From an uncultured bacterium (GTDB lineage: Bacteria > Bacillota > Negativicutes > Veillonellales > Veillonellaceae), in NCBI GenBank assembly GCA_905214495.1, contig CAJMLW010000004.1, forward strand, positions 28,126 to 92,125: DNA of 64,000 bases, read 5' to 3'. The notes below the pieces were generated by a model. It made no database searches, was not told where the DNA came from, and saw only the letters and a list, made by a program, of their open reading frames with translations. Positions 35,901-44,435 of the stretch are shown piece after piece. The position numbers and the translations under genes were made by a program. Numbering within the stretch: position 1 is the first letter of the stretch; the number at the start of each line of letters is the position of its first letter.

Positions 35901-36653
35901 TACAGGGCTTTCAAGTAAAGGTTCCATCTGTTCGATGCGGTCTGCAATGCGATCGATTTCGGCCTGTTGGTCGTCCCACATAGCACGGCCCCATAAGGTA
36001 TCTCGTAAATTCTGCTCTTGAGCGGCCTTATATGGTTCTACGGCACACCGCATCCACCCGTCAGGATTCGATTGAGACATGGCGAATTCATAGAGACTGA
36101 GCACTTTATCTTGCAATCCAGCATCAGATTTATCATCACTAAAGAAGTCGGACAAATCGAAGATGCCATACGCATTATGTTCATAAGCCTCTTTCAACAG
36201 ATTCTCTAACACCTCTTGTTTTAAGAGGGCCATTTCCGCTTCGTTGCCAATGCGGGCCGTCGGAGGTATATCGAGTTTATAAAAATAAGAGCGAATCACC
36301 CACTGACAGAAGGAGTGCAATGTCGAAATATGTGCCGATGGCAATAGATTAAGCTGTCGCTCTAGGCGCGCTTGTAACGCTTTATCTTCGGTGGACTCCA
36401 TGGCCTTAGCTAAAGCGACGCCAATACGAGCGCTCATTTCAGCGGCAGCGGCCTTCGTAAAGGTAACGACCATCAATTCTTGTACGGATAATGGATTCTC
36501 CATATCTTTTAACCGCGTAATAATACGCTCTACAAGAACCGCCGTTTTACCGGAACCAGCGGCAGCGGCGACAAGCAAGGTTTGAGCCCCTAAATTACTG
36601 TCCTTCGGGGACATGATGGCAGATTCCTGCTCCGGTGTCCATTTAACGCCCAT
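32901..36653 (-). CDS. addA: ATP-dependent helicase/nuclease subunit AddA
   Basis: The 1250-residue protein is a UvrD-type helicase fused to a RecB-type nuclease: Walker A AAAGSGKTAVLVERI near residue 35, Walker B-like IMVDEYQDTN, motif LMTIHKSKGLEFPVVF, LYVALTRARDKLFLTGY, and the C-terminal nuclease LQGIIDTAFVEDDQW with LVDYKTDRV. AddAB processes double-strand breaks for RecA. The ATG at 36653 follows AGGAGG; the GTG at 36662 overlaps that site. The binding site lies in the last codons of addB, and the genes overlap by 11 bp. Confidence 0.96.
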   Translation of the reverse strand: MGVKWTPEQESAIMSPKDSNLGAQTLLVAAAAGSGKTAVLVERIITRLKDMENPLSVQELMVVTFTKAAAAEMSARIGVALAKAMESTEDKALQARLERQLNLLPSAHISTLHSFCQWVIRSYFYKLDIPPTARIGNEAEMALLKQEVLENLLKEAYEHNAYGIFDLSDFFSDDKSDAGLQDKVLSLYEFAMSQSNPDGWMRCAVEPYKAAQEQNLRDTLWGRAMWDDQQAEIDRIADRIEQMEPLLESPVGPKKWDKVYQEQLAALAQLKGAQTWSDMVDICRNLDTFTKASFTSLSKALEKGEVDGALADEFKSLGSQNKDSLKGMKNGLFRIDESVLQQQFKDQYPLIHNLVELTIAFHKAYDEAKKEQGIMDFSDLEHLCLALLVEPGTEDDPKPSEVALELQDTFKEIMVDEYQDTNGVQETIINLISRVDNRFYVGDVKQAIYSFRMADSSLFMNKYNTYGLMNDAVERRIDLAKNFRSHENILTTTNFIFYQIMTQEAAELDYGEKESLIPGRIVEDAPSDWVGGAVELHLLDTSDTNRSEETDGDSETAGDEPENNERELDFIIQKIKELHASRKQVQNADGSFRHIQWRDFAVLRRSLAGWGTRAVAAMRQAGIPAVVNERDGYFEAQEIQLLLSLLQIIDNPEQDLPMAAILHSGLVGLDANELGALRLTGDGSLWSVMPVYAEQVQDNRLLQFINHIERWRTLSRRHGVADLLWNIYETLDYINYVGAMPNGLVRRANVMALYERAKGFESSGFRGLFRFLRFVESLRDSNQDMAVANVVTEADDVVRLMTIHKSKGLEFPVVFLSGVQKKFNTMDFNSPLLVDKNGGIGLKGYYPDIRVSYPSMPWLYCKSIKSDAMKAEEQRILYVALTRARDKLFLTGYINKEIKKEKGVGAHIKHAALTQTQALGADLIKAGNSYLHWLLIAFARHLDGGAPLRNIIELEGETNFDLLDRQCQVKVEIHDGSLYGDLDYKADVDETTINTVRVLGKVNDVELPEEIVQRFAFTYPNLVASKTTAKISVSELKRRFAERDAEAVSATVLDTSTPAISETEIADSVFGRKPLAIADEEKIVTGAQWGTLMHEAMQWLPVQKYTQTSMTDMLDSLQAEGKFSDEERSLLSDRSLYGFFNSDLGQRLIASKRVERELPFSMLFDGNRVYPDVENGERLFLQGIIDTAFVEDDQWVLVDYKTDRVKSGDELIRRYKIQMDLYKEALERLTNMPVKASYIYSFRLHEAVLL

Positions 36654-39600
36654 TGTCGTCACCTCCTGTCATAGAACTATCGTTATTAGAACTTTCACCA
36701 AAACTAGCGTCAGACTCTGCCTGATTCGATGAACCATTGAGGGCATCGCGCATTTTTTCAAGGGCGTTCGCCTCATTTAGAGCACTCAAATAATTGTATT
36801 GATTGCGCTCATTATCAAAGCGACACACGGTCTTGTAATCGCAGTAGGAACAAGGAATGGTCTTGTTCAACTGATACGGAGCAATGGGGAATTCGCCCTT
36901 GCCGATTGCAGAACCAGTATCCGCCATAATCGATTCCGTATAGCGGCACATGATATTAAAATCACCGGAGGATTTAACAATTTTCATATCCCCAGAATGA
37001 ATGGTTCCCTTTCCCGTAATACGAACGGGCACATAAGGGCCCTTACTCTTATAAGTAAGCAATTTTTCATCCATCTTTTCCAACATGTCGATATCATCTG
37101 TAAAATACCCTTTATTATTAAGGGCCCCATTTGTATCCGCCAAAACTTTGGCCTCTTCATAAGACACAGGCTCACTCGCTGCCGTTCGTGGATTTTTTAC
37201 ATACGTATACACCACAGCGGCCGGGGTCATCGGTTGATCATGGTGTTTCTTATAAGCCGATTCTAATGCCAACAGATAAGTCATCAATTGTAATTTTAGA
37301 CCATAGTAAATTTCCTGTGCATTAACCGATGTACTCCCCGATTTATAGTCGATAACCATGCCATACGTATGTCCATCGCGTTTGTATTCATCGATACGGT
37401 CAATTTGCCCTACTAAACGTAAATAACGGTCCTCTCCAAGGGATACCTTAATGGAGTCCCATCCATTGGGACGTCCAAAGTCCTGCTCCAAATACATCGT
37501 ATCAAAGGAGGACCGACTAGACCAATCGACAAGGCGCGATACCGTTTTCTGTAACGTTCTCACAACGCGCTCTTCAATGGCCTTATCATAGGCTGTCTTT
37601 TCATCCTCATCATAACGGTTTTCTTCTAATATATCCGCTGCTACGCGAGCACATAATTCCTGTTGCGCCGTTTCATCCAAATCACGCCATTGCTTATGCT
37701 CGGATAATAGTTGCGTTCCCAACCGCTCCAAATTGGCATGTAAAAAAGTACCAATTTCAGGGGCCCCAAAGGAACGAACCTTACGAGGCTCTAATTTCAA
37801 CCCATATTGAGCATAGAATTTAAACGGACATTGACGATATTTTTCAAGACGCGTTACCGACCCAGACATATAGCCCCGTTTGAGGAACAGACCAGTTACT
37901 AGCTCCGGTGCAATAACAGGTACATCATTATTGTCGCGAATACCACGGCTCACGTCCTCCAAGCGGGGTCTGTAAGCTCCATCATGGCGAGCCCAGTTAT
38001 AGAGGCCCCACCATAATGGTGACACTGGTACGCCACTAAACAAAGCGCCCCAACGTTCAGATAATAGGGATAGACTTTGGTATGGACGCCATAAATAATT
38101 ATCTTCAGTACCATCTTGAATGGTGAAAGGAACCTCTATAGGGGATGTACAGAAGCCGAGAGATTGTAACCGTTTAATAACGAGGGAACTTTCAAGTCCT
38201 TCCCCTTCATCATTGGAACCTGCATAGGATATGGTTAAATGCTGCTCGGCCCGCGTCATCGCTAAATAGAGGAGGAAATTTTCATTAAACGCCTTCGGCA
38301 AGGCACCTTCGGCAAGAACGATGCCCGCCTCAGTCAATGCCTCCCGTTCTCTATCCTGAATCAAACCTTCATCACCCATGTTTTGTGGGAACACACCTTG
38401 ATTAAGGCCCATCACATAGACCCGAGACCACGATTGGCTGTACGCCCGTTCTATGGTGGTAATCGCTACGTGATCAAGGGACGGAGGAATCATGGAGTAC
38501 TGAACATTATCGAGGGCCTCTTCTAAGAGGGCTATCATTTCATCCAACGTCAATGTTTCCGTATTGGTGAGGACCATCATTTCATCAAGGAATCCGATGA
38601 CCGCATTGTACATTTGCTCGTGACTGGCCTTGGATTCTAAATCGCCATCTCGTTCAGCCTCTAAGGACCATTCATAGAGGCGTTGAGGCACTTGTAATTC
38701 TTCGAGGACTCTATAGATATGTTTACACCATTCCGCCCCTGTATGCGCGTCGCTAGACGTAGCAAAATCAAACCAAGGTATCAAAATATCCATGATGGCC
38801 TGTCTCGATGCATTCACGCGCGCATGTCTCGGTGCGTCCGGTTGTTCTTCGTCTGAAAGCCCCGTTATACGGCGCATATAAGACCAGTTATCTCGTTCCC
38901 ACTGTAGATGATCAATGCCAAATTCGAGCACGTAGTTTTCTAATTCATCCACCATCTCGCGAGTAAGAGGTGTTAAATCCGTTTTCAACAGACGGAACAT
39001 AATATCACGACTATAGCTATGCTTAACGATACCGAGCAAATCCGTCATCAATTCTCCGAGCGGATGATTGTTCATAGGTCGTTGACGATCTCCAAAATGA
39101 GGTATCCCATAACGAGTAAATACCTTTTCCAACGTATCGCCATAGGTTTCGGATTCACGAAGCATAATACACACATCGCGGTAACGTGCATTAGGACTGC
39201 TTTCAATATAGGAAAGAATATCACGAGCCACCCAATCCGCCTCGCGTTCCCGATTAAAGGCGCTTACAAGCGGTATATGTTCATCCGTAGTATTGCGCTT
39301 ACCATGAAAGAAGTTTTCCTCCAAGGATTGCAATACAGGTGTCCCTCTATGTCCTGTAAAGGACTGAAAGGACAATTTCGTTCCATATTCCTTATGGAGA
39401 TTTTCCAAGATTTCAACGGAGCGATTAAAGATGCCATGATGACCTTTATTAGCCAATATACGTTTAGGATCAGCTGGTAAATCGACGGTGATTACCGATT
39501 CTACAGCAAGATCAAAGAGCATGTATAACAGCTCAAAATGAACCGGTGTAAACCAGTGGAATCCATCAACAAAGACATGGCAGTTTTCCATCAATGGAGA

Positions 39601-40173
39601 CTGTGGCAATGCATGAACAAGGTCCATGATAGGGTCTCCATCAATTTGCCCATGAAGCTGCAATTCCTCTTCGTAGGCCGACATGCATAGTGCCAATTCC
39701 CGTAGTTTTTTCTGTAATACACCATTTGATACGCGCTGTGCACCAGATTCTAATTCATCAGGTCCAATGCAAAATGAGCGAAACTCGGAAAATAATCCTT
39801 GCAAGACAGATGAAAACTCTGGCCGTTTAGCGGCTTGCGATAACAGGCCTAATTCAGCTCCTTTACGCTTCATCACAAGGCTTAGTAACATGGTTCTACC
39901 CAATTGAGATATGCTCTGTTGCTGAGCCTTTACATTACCGATTGATTGATATACCTGATAGGCCAATCGGCCAAAGCCAACGACGCGGACCGTCGTAAAG
40001 CCTCCTTGAGGCATAAATTCCGCAAGTTCCCGTTCCACGCGATAGGTGGCTGGCTCTGGAACGAGCAAAATAATAGGGTCACCTGGACATTCGGTGATAA
40101 CCTGCCGAATGCGTTCATATACGGCACGGGTCTTACCGGAACCAGCACGACCATAATACATGGTAATACTCAT
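36643..40173 (-). CDS. addB: ATP-dependent nuclease subunit AddB
   Basis: The 1176-residue subunit has the Walker A segment MYYGRAGSGKTRAVYERI at its N-terminus, a degenerate helicase core and a C-terminal nuclease (LRLVGQIDRIDEYKRDG, YGMVIDYKSGSTSVN) with the iron-sulfur cysteines YRQCPFKFYAQYG and IPCSYCDYKTVC. The start at 40173 follows GGGAGG at close spacing; the GTG at 40185 has no site. The tail after the last cysteines is low in complexity (SSNQAES, SSNNDSS) and carries the addA binding site. Confidence 0.95.
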   Translation of the reverse strand: MSITMYYGRAGSGKTRAVYERIRQVITECPGDPIILLVPEPATYRVERELAEFMPQGGFTTVRVVGFGRLAYQVYQSIGNVKAQQQSISQLGRTMLLSLVMKRKGAELGLLSQAAKRPEFSSVLQGLFSEFRSFCIGPDELESGAQRVSNGVLQKKLRELALCMSAYEEELQLHGQIDGDPIMDLVHALPQSPLMENCHVFVDGFHWFTPVHFELLYMLFDLAVESVITVDLPADPKRILANKGHHGIFNRSVEILENLHKEYGTKLSFQSFTGHRGTPVLQSLEENFFHGKRNTTDEHIPLVSAFNREREADWVARDILSYIESSPNARYRDVCIMLRESETYGDTLEKVFTRYGIPHFGDRQRPMNNHPLGELMTDLLGIVKHSYSRDIMFRLLKTDLTPLTREMVDELENYVLEFGIDHLQWERDNWSYMRRITGLSDEEQPDAPRHARVNASRQAIMDILIPWFDFATSSDAHTGAEWCKHIYRVLEELQVPQRLYEWSLEAERDGDLESKASHEQMYNAVIGFLDEMMVLTNTETLTLDEMIALLEEALDNVQYSMIPPSLDHVAITTIERAYSQSWSRVYVMGLNQGVFPQNMGDEGLIQDREREALTEAGIVLAEGALPKAFNENFLLYLAMTRAEQHLTISYAGSNDEGEGLESSLVIKRLQSLGFCTSPIEVPFTIQDGTEDNYLWRPYQSLSLLSERWGALFSGVPVSPLWWGLYNWARHDGAYRPRLEDVSRGIRDNNDVPVIAPELVTGLFLKRGYMSGSVTRLEKYRQCPFKFYAQYGLKLEPRKVRSFGAPEIGTFLHANLERLGTQLLSEHKQWRDLDETAQQELCARVAADILEENRYDEDEKTAYDKAIEERVVRTLQKTVSRLVDWSSRSSFDTMYLEQDFGRPNGWDSIKVSLGEDRYLRLVGQIDRIDEYKRDGHTYGMVIDYKSGSTSVNAQEIYYGLKLQLMTYLLALESAYKKHHDQPMTPAAVVYTYVKNPRTAASEPVSYEEAKVLADTNGALNNKGYFTDDIDMLEKMDEKLLTYKSKGPYVPVRITGKGTIHSGDMKIVKSSGDFNIMCRYTESIMADTGSAIGKGEFPIAPYQLNKTIPCSYCDYKTVCRFDNERNQYNYLSALNEANALEKMRDALNGSSNQAESDASFGESSNNDSSMTGGDDNGR

Positions 40174-40255
40174 ACTACCTCCCACAACGATGCTTACATT
40201 TAGTAATTCTGCTTATATTTCATCATCCCTAAAATAAAATATATAGCACGGATAA

Positions 40256-40500
40256 TTTATACGACATATAAATATATATACTATTGTACACCATGGAATA
40301 TCAAAACTGTATAATGGCATCGCTAATGTATTTACAACAAATGTTATTACAGAAGCCATCGTAAACAACACATCCTTACGCGTTACTGTTAATATGACAC
40401 AACCTACATCCGTAGCAGCATCTAAATTACGCGCTATGCAACAATCTGGCCAAGTAACATTGGGCGAAGTTTCCACATTGTTCGCTTATAATGAAAAGAG
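40256..40500 (+). pseudogene. Relic of an unrecognised gene (3' fragment)
   Basis: Between addB and the esterase gene one plus-strand frame is open from 40256 to a stop near 40540, without any start codon or binding site. From about 40295 its translation looks like real protein in composition and codon use (KLYNGIANVFTTNVITEAIV, RVTVNMTQPTSVAASKLRAM, QQSGQVTLGEVSTLFAY). The frame then runs straight into the terminator hairpin of the convergent esterase gene. I read it as the stranded remains of a gene; the family is not recognised. Confidence 0.55.
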
Positions 40501-40526
40501 CACATCCTACGGGAATGTGCTCTTTT
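40494..40526 (-). terminator. Terminator of the SGNH esterase gene
   Basis: A perfect 12-bp stem (AAAAGAGCACAT with ATGTGCTCTTTT) around a nine-base loop lies four bases after the stop codon. Confidence 0.85.
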
Positions 40527-40529
40527 CTA

Positions 40530-41078
40530 CTATAATCGTGTAAATGTTTCCAATGCCTTATAGGCCATCAAGCGATAGCCTCGCTCATTTGGATGAACCT
40601 CTCCAGCAAATACAATTTGACCAATTTGATCGGCTTCATGAAGAACGGTATAAAAATCGATAGTTTGTAAACCATGTTCTAAGGCATATTCCTGTAAACG
40701 ACGGTTTACGTCCACTACCACATGATTAAGTCCATCCATTTCACTATCGATTTGTGTTTCAAGGCCCATAATAACATGTCCCTTTTCACCGGCTATGGTA
40801 GCGGCTTTAATGAGCTTGTTATATACGTAGTCGCTATCGCGATTTTGCAAAATATCATTTGTACCGCACATAATGCATATATATCGATCCTTCTCATAGG
40901 ACTTGTCGATACACCAGGATTCTAAATAATTGATTAAACCTTGCACAGATAGTCCATCGATGCCGTGATTTTCTATATGATATGCGGGTAGTGCGGCACT
41001 ACATAATTCAATCCAACCGAGACCTTCTCTCACATCATATCCACGGGTGATGCTATCTCCAAAACATATTATATTCAT
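40530..41078 (-). CDS. SGNH/GDSL-type hydrolase
   Basis: The 182-residue enzyme has the GDS motif at the very N-terminus (IICFGDSITRGYD), the block III region IMCGTNDILQN and a C-terminal DXXH-like EVHPNERGYRLMA with the catalytic His. SGNH hydrolases cleave esters such as acyl or acetyl groups on lipids and glycans. There is no signal peptide, so it should be cytoplasmic. The ATG at 41078 follows GGAGGAA; the longer frame from 41096 has none. Confidence 0.9.
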   Translation of the reverse strand: MNIICFGDSITRGYDVREGLGWIELCSAALPAYHIENHGIDGLSVQGLINYLESWCIDKSYEKDRYICIMCGTNDILQNRDSDYVYNKLIKAATIAGEKGHVIMGLETQIDSEMDGLNHVVVDVNRRLQEYALEHGLQTIDFYTVLHEADQIGQIVFAGEVHPNERGYRLMAYKALETFTRL

Positions 41079-41208
41079 AAATTCCTCCCTGTACATTAAT
41101 TCATCTACATTGTAAAGTATATATGTATAAAGTACAATATATTACTCATCTTCATGTATTCTTAAGTACAACATGGTACACTTTTTTCACATAGAGAGGA
41201 GAATTAGA

Positions 41209-41640
41209 ATGAAATATTTTTTAGCTCTCGTGTGAACCCTATTATGTACCTCGCAATCAGGATTTGCCATATCACAATATGAAATAGAGCAAAAGCCCAC
41301 TCAATATCAGCTAGCCTATTCTAGTGATACCGAGCGTATGTATGTCGACCTTAGTTCGATTCATACGAAACAGACTGTTGCTAATTATAAAACGGTACAA
41401 GCGCGTCTATTAAGCTTATACACAAAAAATAATGTAATTGCAGACTATGATACAAACTTAACATTTTATAGCCAACAACCTAATGCACCGGTGACGATGA
41501 CTGCGTGGAAAATATCAAAACCAACATTCTATGCAGAAAATGGGTATCCTATCGATACATTACCGCAGCAACGGTTAGCAAAGGATTACGGTCAACACGT
41601 GGCGGCGCTAAATAGCCCATCACAACGCATTGGGAAATTT
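41209..41640 (+). pseudogene. Secreted protein gene with a stop codon inside the signal peptide
   Basis: An AGAGGAGA site precedes ATG at 41209. The frame reads MKYFLALV, then TGA at 41233-41235, then continues as the rest of a signal peptide (TLLCTSQSGFA) and a mature domain (AYSSDTERMYVDLSSIHTK, TMTAWKISKPTFYAENGY) without further stops until it enters the 3' end of the convergent MFS gene. The mature part resembles the small surface-adhesin-E-like or beta-rich secreted proteins common in this group. Both a nonsense mutation and a truncated 3' end argue for a dead gene. Confidence 0.75.
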
Positions 41641-42865
41641 ATTTTTTTAGTCTTACAAAGAACAAGGCAACGGCACCGATAACTGGTGCAATAGCAAGGG
41701 TCATCAATGCAGATTTATAGCTACCAGTTGCAGTTAGCATACTGCCTAAAATCATAGGTGCCAACATAACGCCGATTTGATTAAATAAGTTTACAAATCC
41801 CGCTGTAGTGCCTCGCAAGTGAGGTTCTGCTGATTGTACAACGAGAGCATTCGTCAACGCACTGTGCATGAATGCGCCAATACCAAGAATTGGACCTGTA
41901 ATAAAGAGCATATCTGGGTTTGTGGTGCTTGCAAAGAGTATTAAGGCCGGTCCAAATAAGAGCATAACGAGTGCTGTTAAATGATTTTTCTTAATCGGCA
42001 AAATATCGGATAGAATACCGATGGTTGGCTTTGCAATAAGTGCAGCCAAGCCAAAAGCGGACATAACATGACCTGCATAGATGGCGTTAACACCTAGTTG
42101 TTTTACCATGTACAAGTTTGACCATTGAGCCACCGCCCATGTAGCACCGGTAGCGAAGAAGCCGGCAAACGCAAGGCAACGAATATTGCGATTTTTTAAC
42201 ACGTGAATCAAGTTTTCCTTTATGGATGGCTTTTCCCCTACAGGAACCGCTTCGACATGAGCCTCCGCTTCACGTTGAGCTAGGATTTCAGCACTTGGCT
42301 TACGAACTGTAAAGTAGCTAAGTATAAAGATAAGAACTGGCATCAAAGCCGTTAAAAGGAATGCATTTTGCCAACCATAGTTAGTGGCTACATAAGGGGC
42401 ATATAAATTTACAGTCGCTACCCCAAGCGAGGTACAAGACATAAAAATACCAACGGCTGCGCCACGTTGATTAGGACCAAAGTAATCCCCAATAGCACTC
42501 AAACAAGAGGCTTGCACAGGACCGGATACGATACCTAATAAAAAACGCAACACCCATCCATAGGTGTAATTATCAATGGTGCTCATCAATGCGGTGATGA
42601 CTGCCATAGCGAGTAAACTAACCAATATAGTATATCGATAACCGATTCTATCCGCTAAGATACCACCTGGTAATACCATAATGGCATAGCCCATGTAAAA
42701 GGCGGATAAATAGGTCGTCCCCATTTGTGGTGTAAAATTCAATGCTTCATTGACAATCGGCATCAACGACGCCCAAGATAGACGCATAACAAAGCTAATC
42801 AAAAACGTTAGCCAAACGCTGACGAGAATTAAAATCTGAGTTCGTGAGAAACCAATTCTACTCAT
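41639..42865 (-). CDS. MFS transporter (sugar-acid/organic anion type)
   Basis: A 408-residue 12-helix transporter. The loop 2-3 motif is ILADRIGYRYTILVSLL (the GX3DRxGxR type), and NAFLLTALMPVLIFILSYF with WAVAQWSNLYMV are typical of the anion:cation or nitrate/sugar-acid porter branch. The substrate is unknown. AAAGGAG precedes the ATG. Its stop overlaps the truncated secreted-protein relic. It stands alone apart from the tRNA gene upstream. Confidence 0.88.
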   Translation of the reverse strand: MSRIGFSRTQILILVSVWLTFLISFVMRLSWASLMPIVNEALNFTPQMGTTYLSAFYMGYAIMVLPGGILADRIGYRYTILVSLLAMAVITALMSTIDNYTYGWVLRFLLGIVSGPVQASCLSAIGDYFGPNQRGAAVGIFMSCTSLGVATVNLYAPYVATNYGWQNAFLLTALMPVLIFILSYFTVRKPSAEILAQREAEAHVEAVPVGEKPSIKENLIHVLKNRNIRCLAFAGFFATGATWAVAQWSNLYMVKQLGVNAIYAGHVMSAFGLAALIAKPTIGILSDILPIKKNHLTALVMLLFGPALILFASTTNPDMLFITGPILGIGAFMHSALTNALVVQSAEPHLRGTTAGFVNLFNQIGVMLAPMILGSMLTATGSYKSALMTLAIAPVIGAVALFFVRLKK

Positions 42866-42941
42866 ACGAGCTCCTTTCTATAGAAAAATAACATATAAAG
42901 TTATCATACTATAAATAGAAAGAGTTTTTCAAACTAAAAAA

Positions 42942-42972
42942 AGAACCCTTTACCAAAACGATAAAAGGTTCT
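42942..42972 (-). terminator. Terminator of tRNA-Ser
   Basis: On the minus strand AGAACC-type arms pair with one internal mismatch and are followed by TTTTTTT, about 120 bp past the tRNA. Confidence 0.75.
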
Positions 42973-43091
42973 CTATAGTACTATACAAGGCACGGGCTCC
43001 AATTGCCTTACCAAGTATAGTAATATATCAAAAGAAACGAGCAACAGGCAACAAATGGCCCAACTGATCTCTAAAGATTCATAAAATTGAA

Positions 43092-43180
43092 TGGCGGAGA
43101 GGGTGGGATTCGAACCCACGGCCCCTTGCGGAGTCACTGGTTTTCAAGACCAGCTCCTTAAACCACTCGGACACCTCTCC
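43092..43180 (-). tRNA. tRNA-Ser (anticodon UGA), CCA encoded
   Basis: On the minus strand GGAGAGG and CCTCTCC form the acceptor stem, followed by discriminator G and a genomically encoded CCA (43092-43094). The anticodon stem-loop GCTGG-TCTTGAAAA-CCAG places TGA at 43144-43146. The long variable arm (ACTCCGCAAGGGGC region) identifies a class II serine tRNA, and GGTTCGAATCC is the T loop. It reads serine UCN codons. Confidence 0.96.
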
Positions 43181-43190
43181 ATAATGGTAT

Positions 43191-43220
43191 ATTATAGCAG
43201 ATTTATATTGAAGTGTGCAA
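43191..43220 (-). promoter_or_regulatory. Promoter of tRNA-Ser
   Basis: On the minus strand TTGCAC (43215-43220) and TATAAT (43191-43196) are 18 bp apart, with a TGC extension before the -10 box. Transcription would begin only a few bases before the tRNA. Confidence 0.7.
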
Positions 43221-43281
43221 CAATTGAATAGAGGTAACCTCAGATATCTCCCATGTAGAACTACTTATACTAGAGACAAAA

Positions 43282-43304
43282 AAGCTGGCCTAAAGCCAGC
43301 TTTC
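43282..43304 (-). terminator. Terminator of the CorA-like gene
   Basis: AAAGCTGGC and GCCAGCTTT pair around a five-base loop; the minus strand continues with TTTTTT. Confidence 0.92.
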
Positions 43305-43328
43305 AGTATATCTATTATAATTAGTATC

Positions 43329-44282
43329 TTAGAAAAGATCTTTTTTCCACATGCCAATGATGGCCACGATGGAACAGGCTACGGAGATGCCTACCACCTC
43401 GAAGAAACCATTTTCATCGTTTTGAAACGGCAATGGCACGTTGGTCCCCCACAAGCTAAAGATGATGGTCGGTACGGCCAAGGTAATCGTCAAGGCTGCC
43501 AACATTTTCATAACCATATTAAGGTTGTTTGAAATGATGGATGTAAAGGCGTTCATCATGTTCATCAAGATATTAGAATACATTTCAACCATTTCTATGG
43601 CCTGTTTATTCTCGATGATAACGTCCTCTAATAGATCCTCATCTTCCTCATACATCTTGAGAAGGTGTTTATAGGAACTGTGACCACGCAAGCGCAATAA
43701 ACGCTCCATAACGGTACCATTCGTACGCAAAGCGGACGTAAAGTATGTCATGGATTTCTGTAATTCCAACAATTGAAAGAAGTCCTTGTTCTTTGTAGTA
43801 TGACGCAATTGGACTTCGATATCGTCGGTACGACGGTTGATTTGTTGCAAGTAACGCAAGAACATGGTCGCCGTGCGATACAAAATTTGGAACAAGAAAC
43901 GGGTCTTTTTGTACGTATAGAACGTAGAAATCTGATTGGAAATAAACGGATAGAGCACTTCAGATTCTTCTAAACAGATGGTAATAAAGAAATCTGGCGT
44001 CAAAAAGATACCAAGTGGCACCGTATCGTACATATCATTGCCGCGAACAACAGGAATGTTGATAACAACAAAGATATAATTGTCCTCTAACTCCACGTGA
44101 GAACGTTCTTCCATATCGAGGGCGGTCTTTAATACGTCTGTAGGAATTTCCGTCAGAATATTGATAAGGGATAACTCATCGGGGTCTGGGTTCACCAAAT
44201 TTACCCATGAACCTTTTGTGGCATCTGATACCGTGTAATCGGCTACTAATTCTTCTTCTATGTGCTTGTACACCGTAATCAT
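43329..44282 (-). CDS. CorA-family divalent cation channel
   Basis: The 317-residue protein has the CorA layout: a large cytoplasmic N-terminal domain with long helices (EEDEDLLEDVIIENKQAIEM, EMYSNILMNMMNAFTSII) and two C-terminal membrane helices. The signature loop after the first helix reads WGTNVPLPF where the family has GMN, and the last residues are basic (MWKKDLF). CorA proteins conduct Mg2+ or other divalent ions. The Thr for Met change at the filter is unusual and may alter selectivity. AAGGAGGG precedes the ATG. Confidence 0.87.
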   Translation of the reverse strand: MITVYKHIEEELVADYTVSDATKGSWVNLVNPDPDELSLINILTEIPTDVLKTALDMEERSHVELEDNYIFVVINIPVVRGNDMYDTVPLGIFLTPDFFITICLEESEVLYPFISNQISTFYTYKKTRFLFQILYRTATMFLRYLQQINRRTDDIEVQLRHTTKNKDFFQLLELQKSMTYFTSALRTNGTVMERLLRLRGHSSYKHLLKMYEEDEDLLEDVIIENKQAIEMVEMYSNILMNMMNAFTSIISNNLNMVMKMLAALTITLAVPTIIFSLWGTNVPLPFQNDENGFFEVVGISVACSIVAIIGMWKKDLF

Positions 44283-44381
44283 GTTATCCCTCCTTCCGAG
44301 CGAAAATACTGTATCTCATCTTTAAAATTATATACTATTTAGGTGTACTATTCAATTCTCTTCTGAAAGTTTTACATAGAA

Positions 44382-44421
44382 AAACTGCTCCTCATTGCCT
44401 AATACAATGTAGGAGCAGTTT
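44382..44421 (-). terminator. Terminator of the P-type ATPase gene
   Basis: AAACTGCTCCT and AGGAGCAGTTT pair, with an inner CATTG/CAATG stem; it sits 14 bp beyond the stop. Confidence 0.85.
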
Positions 44422-44435
44422 ATTATCTATCAGTA

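Noticed and set aside
41233..41235. TGA as a selenocysteine codon
   Set aside because: It falls inside a signal peptide, with no SECIS-like hairpin directly after it and no catalytic context.
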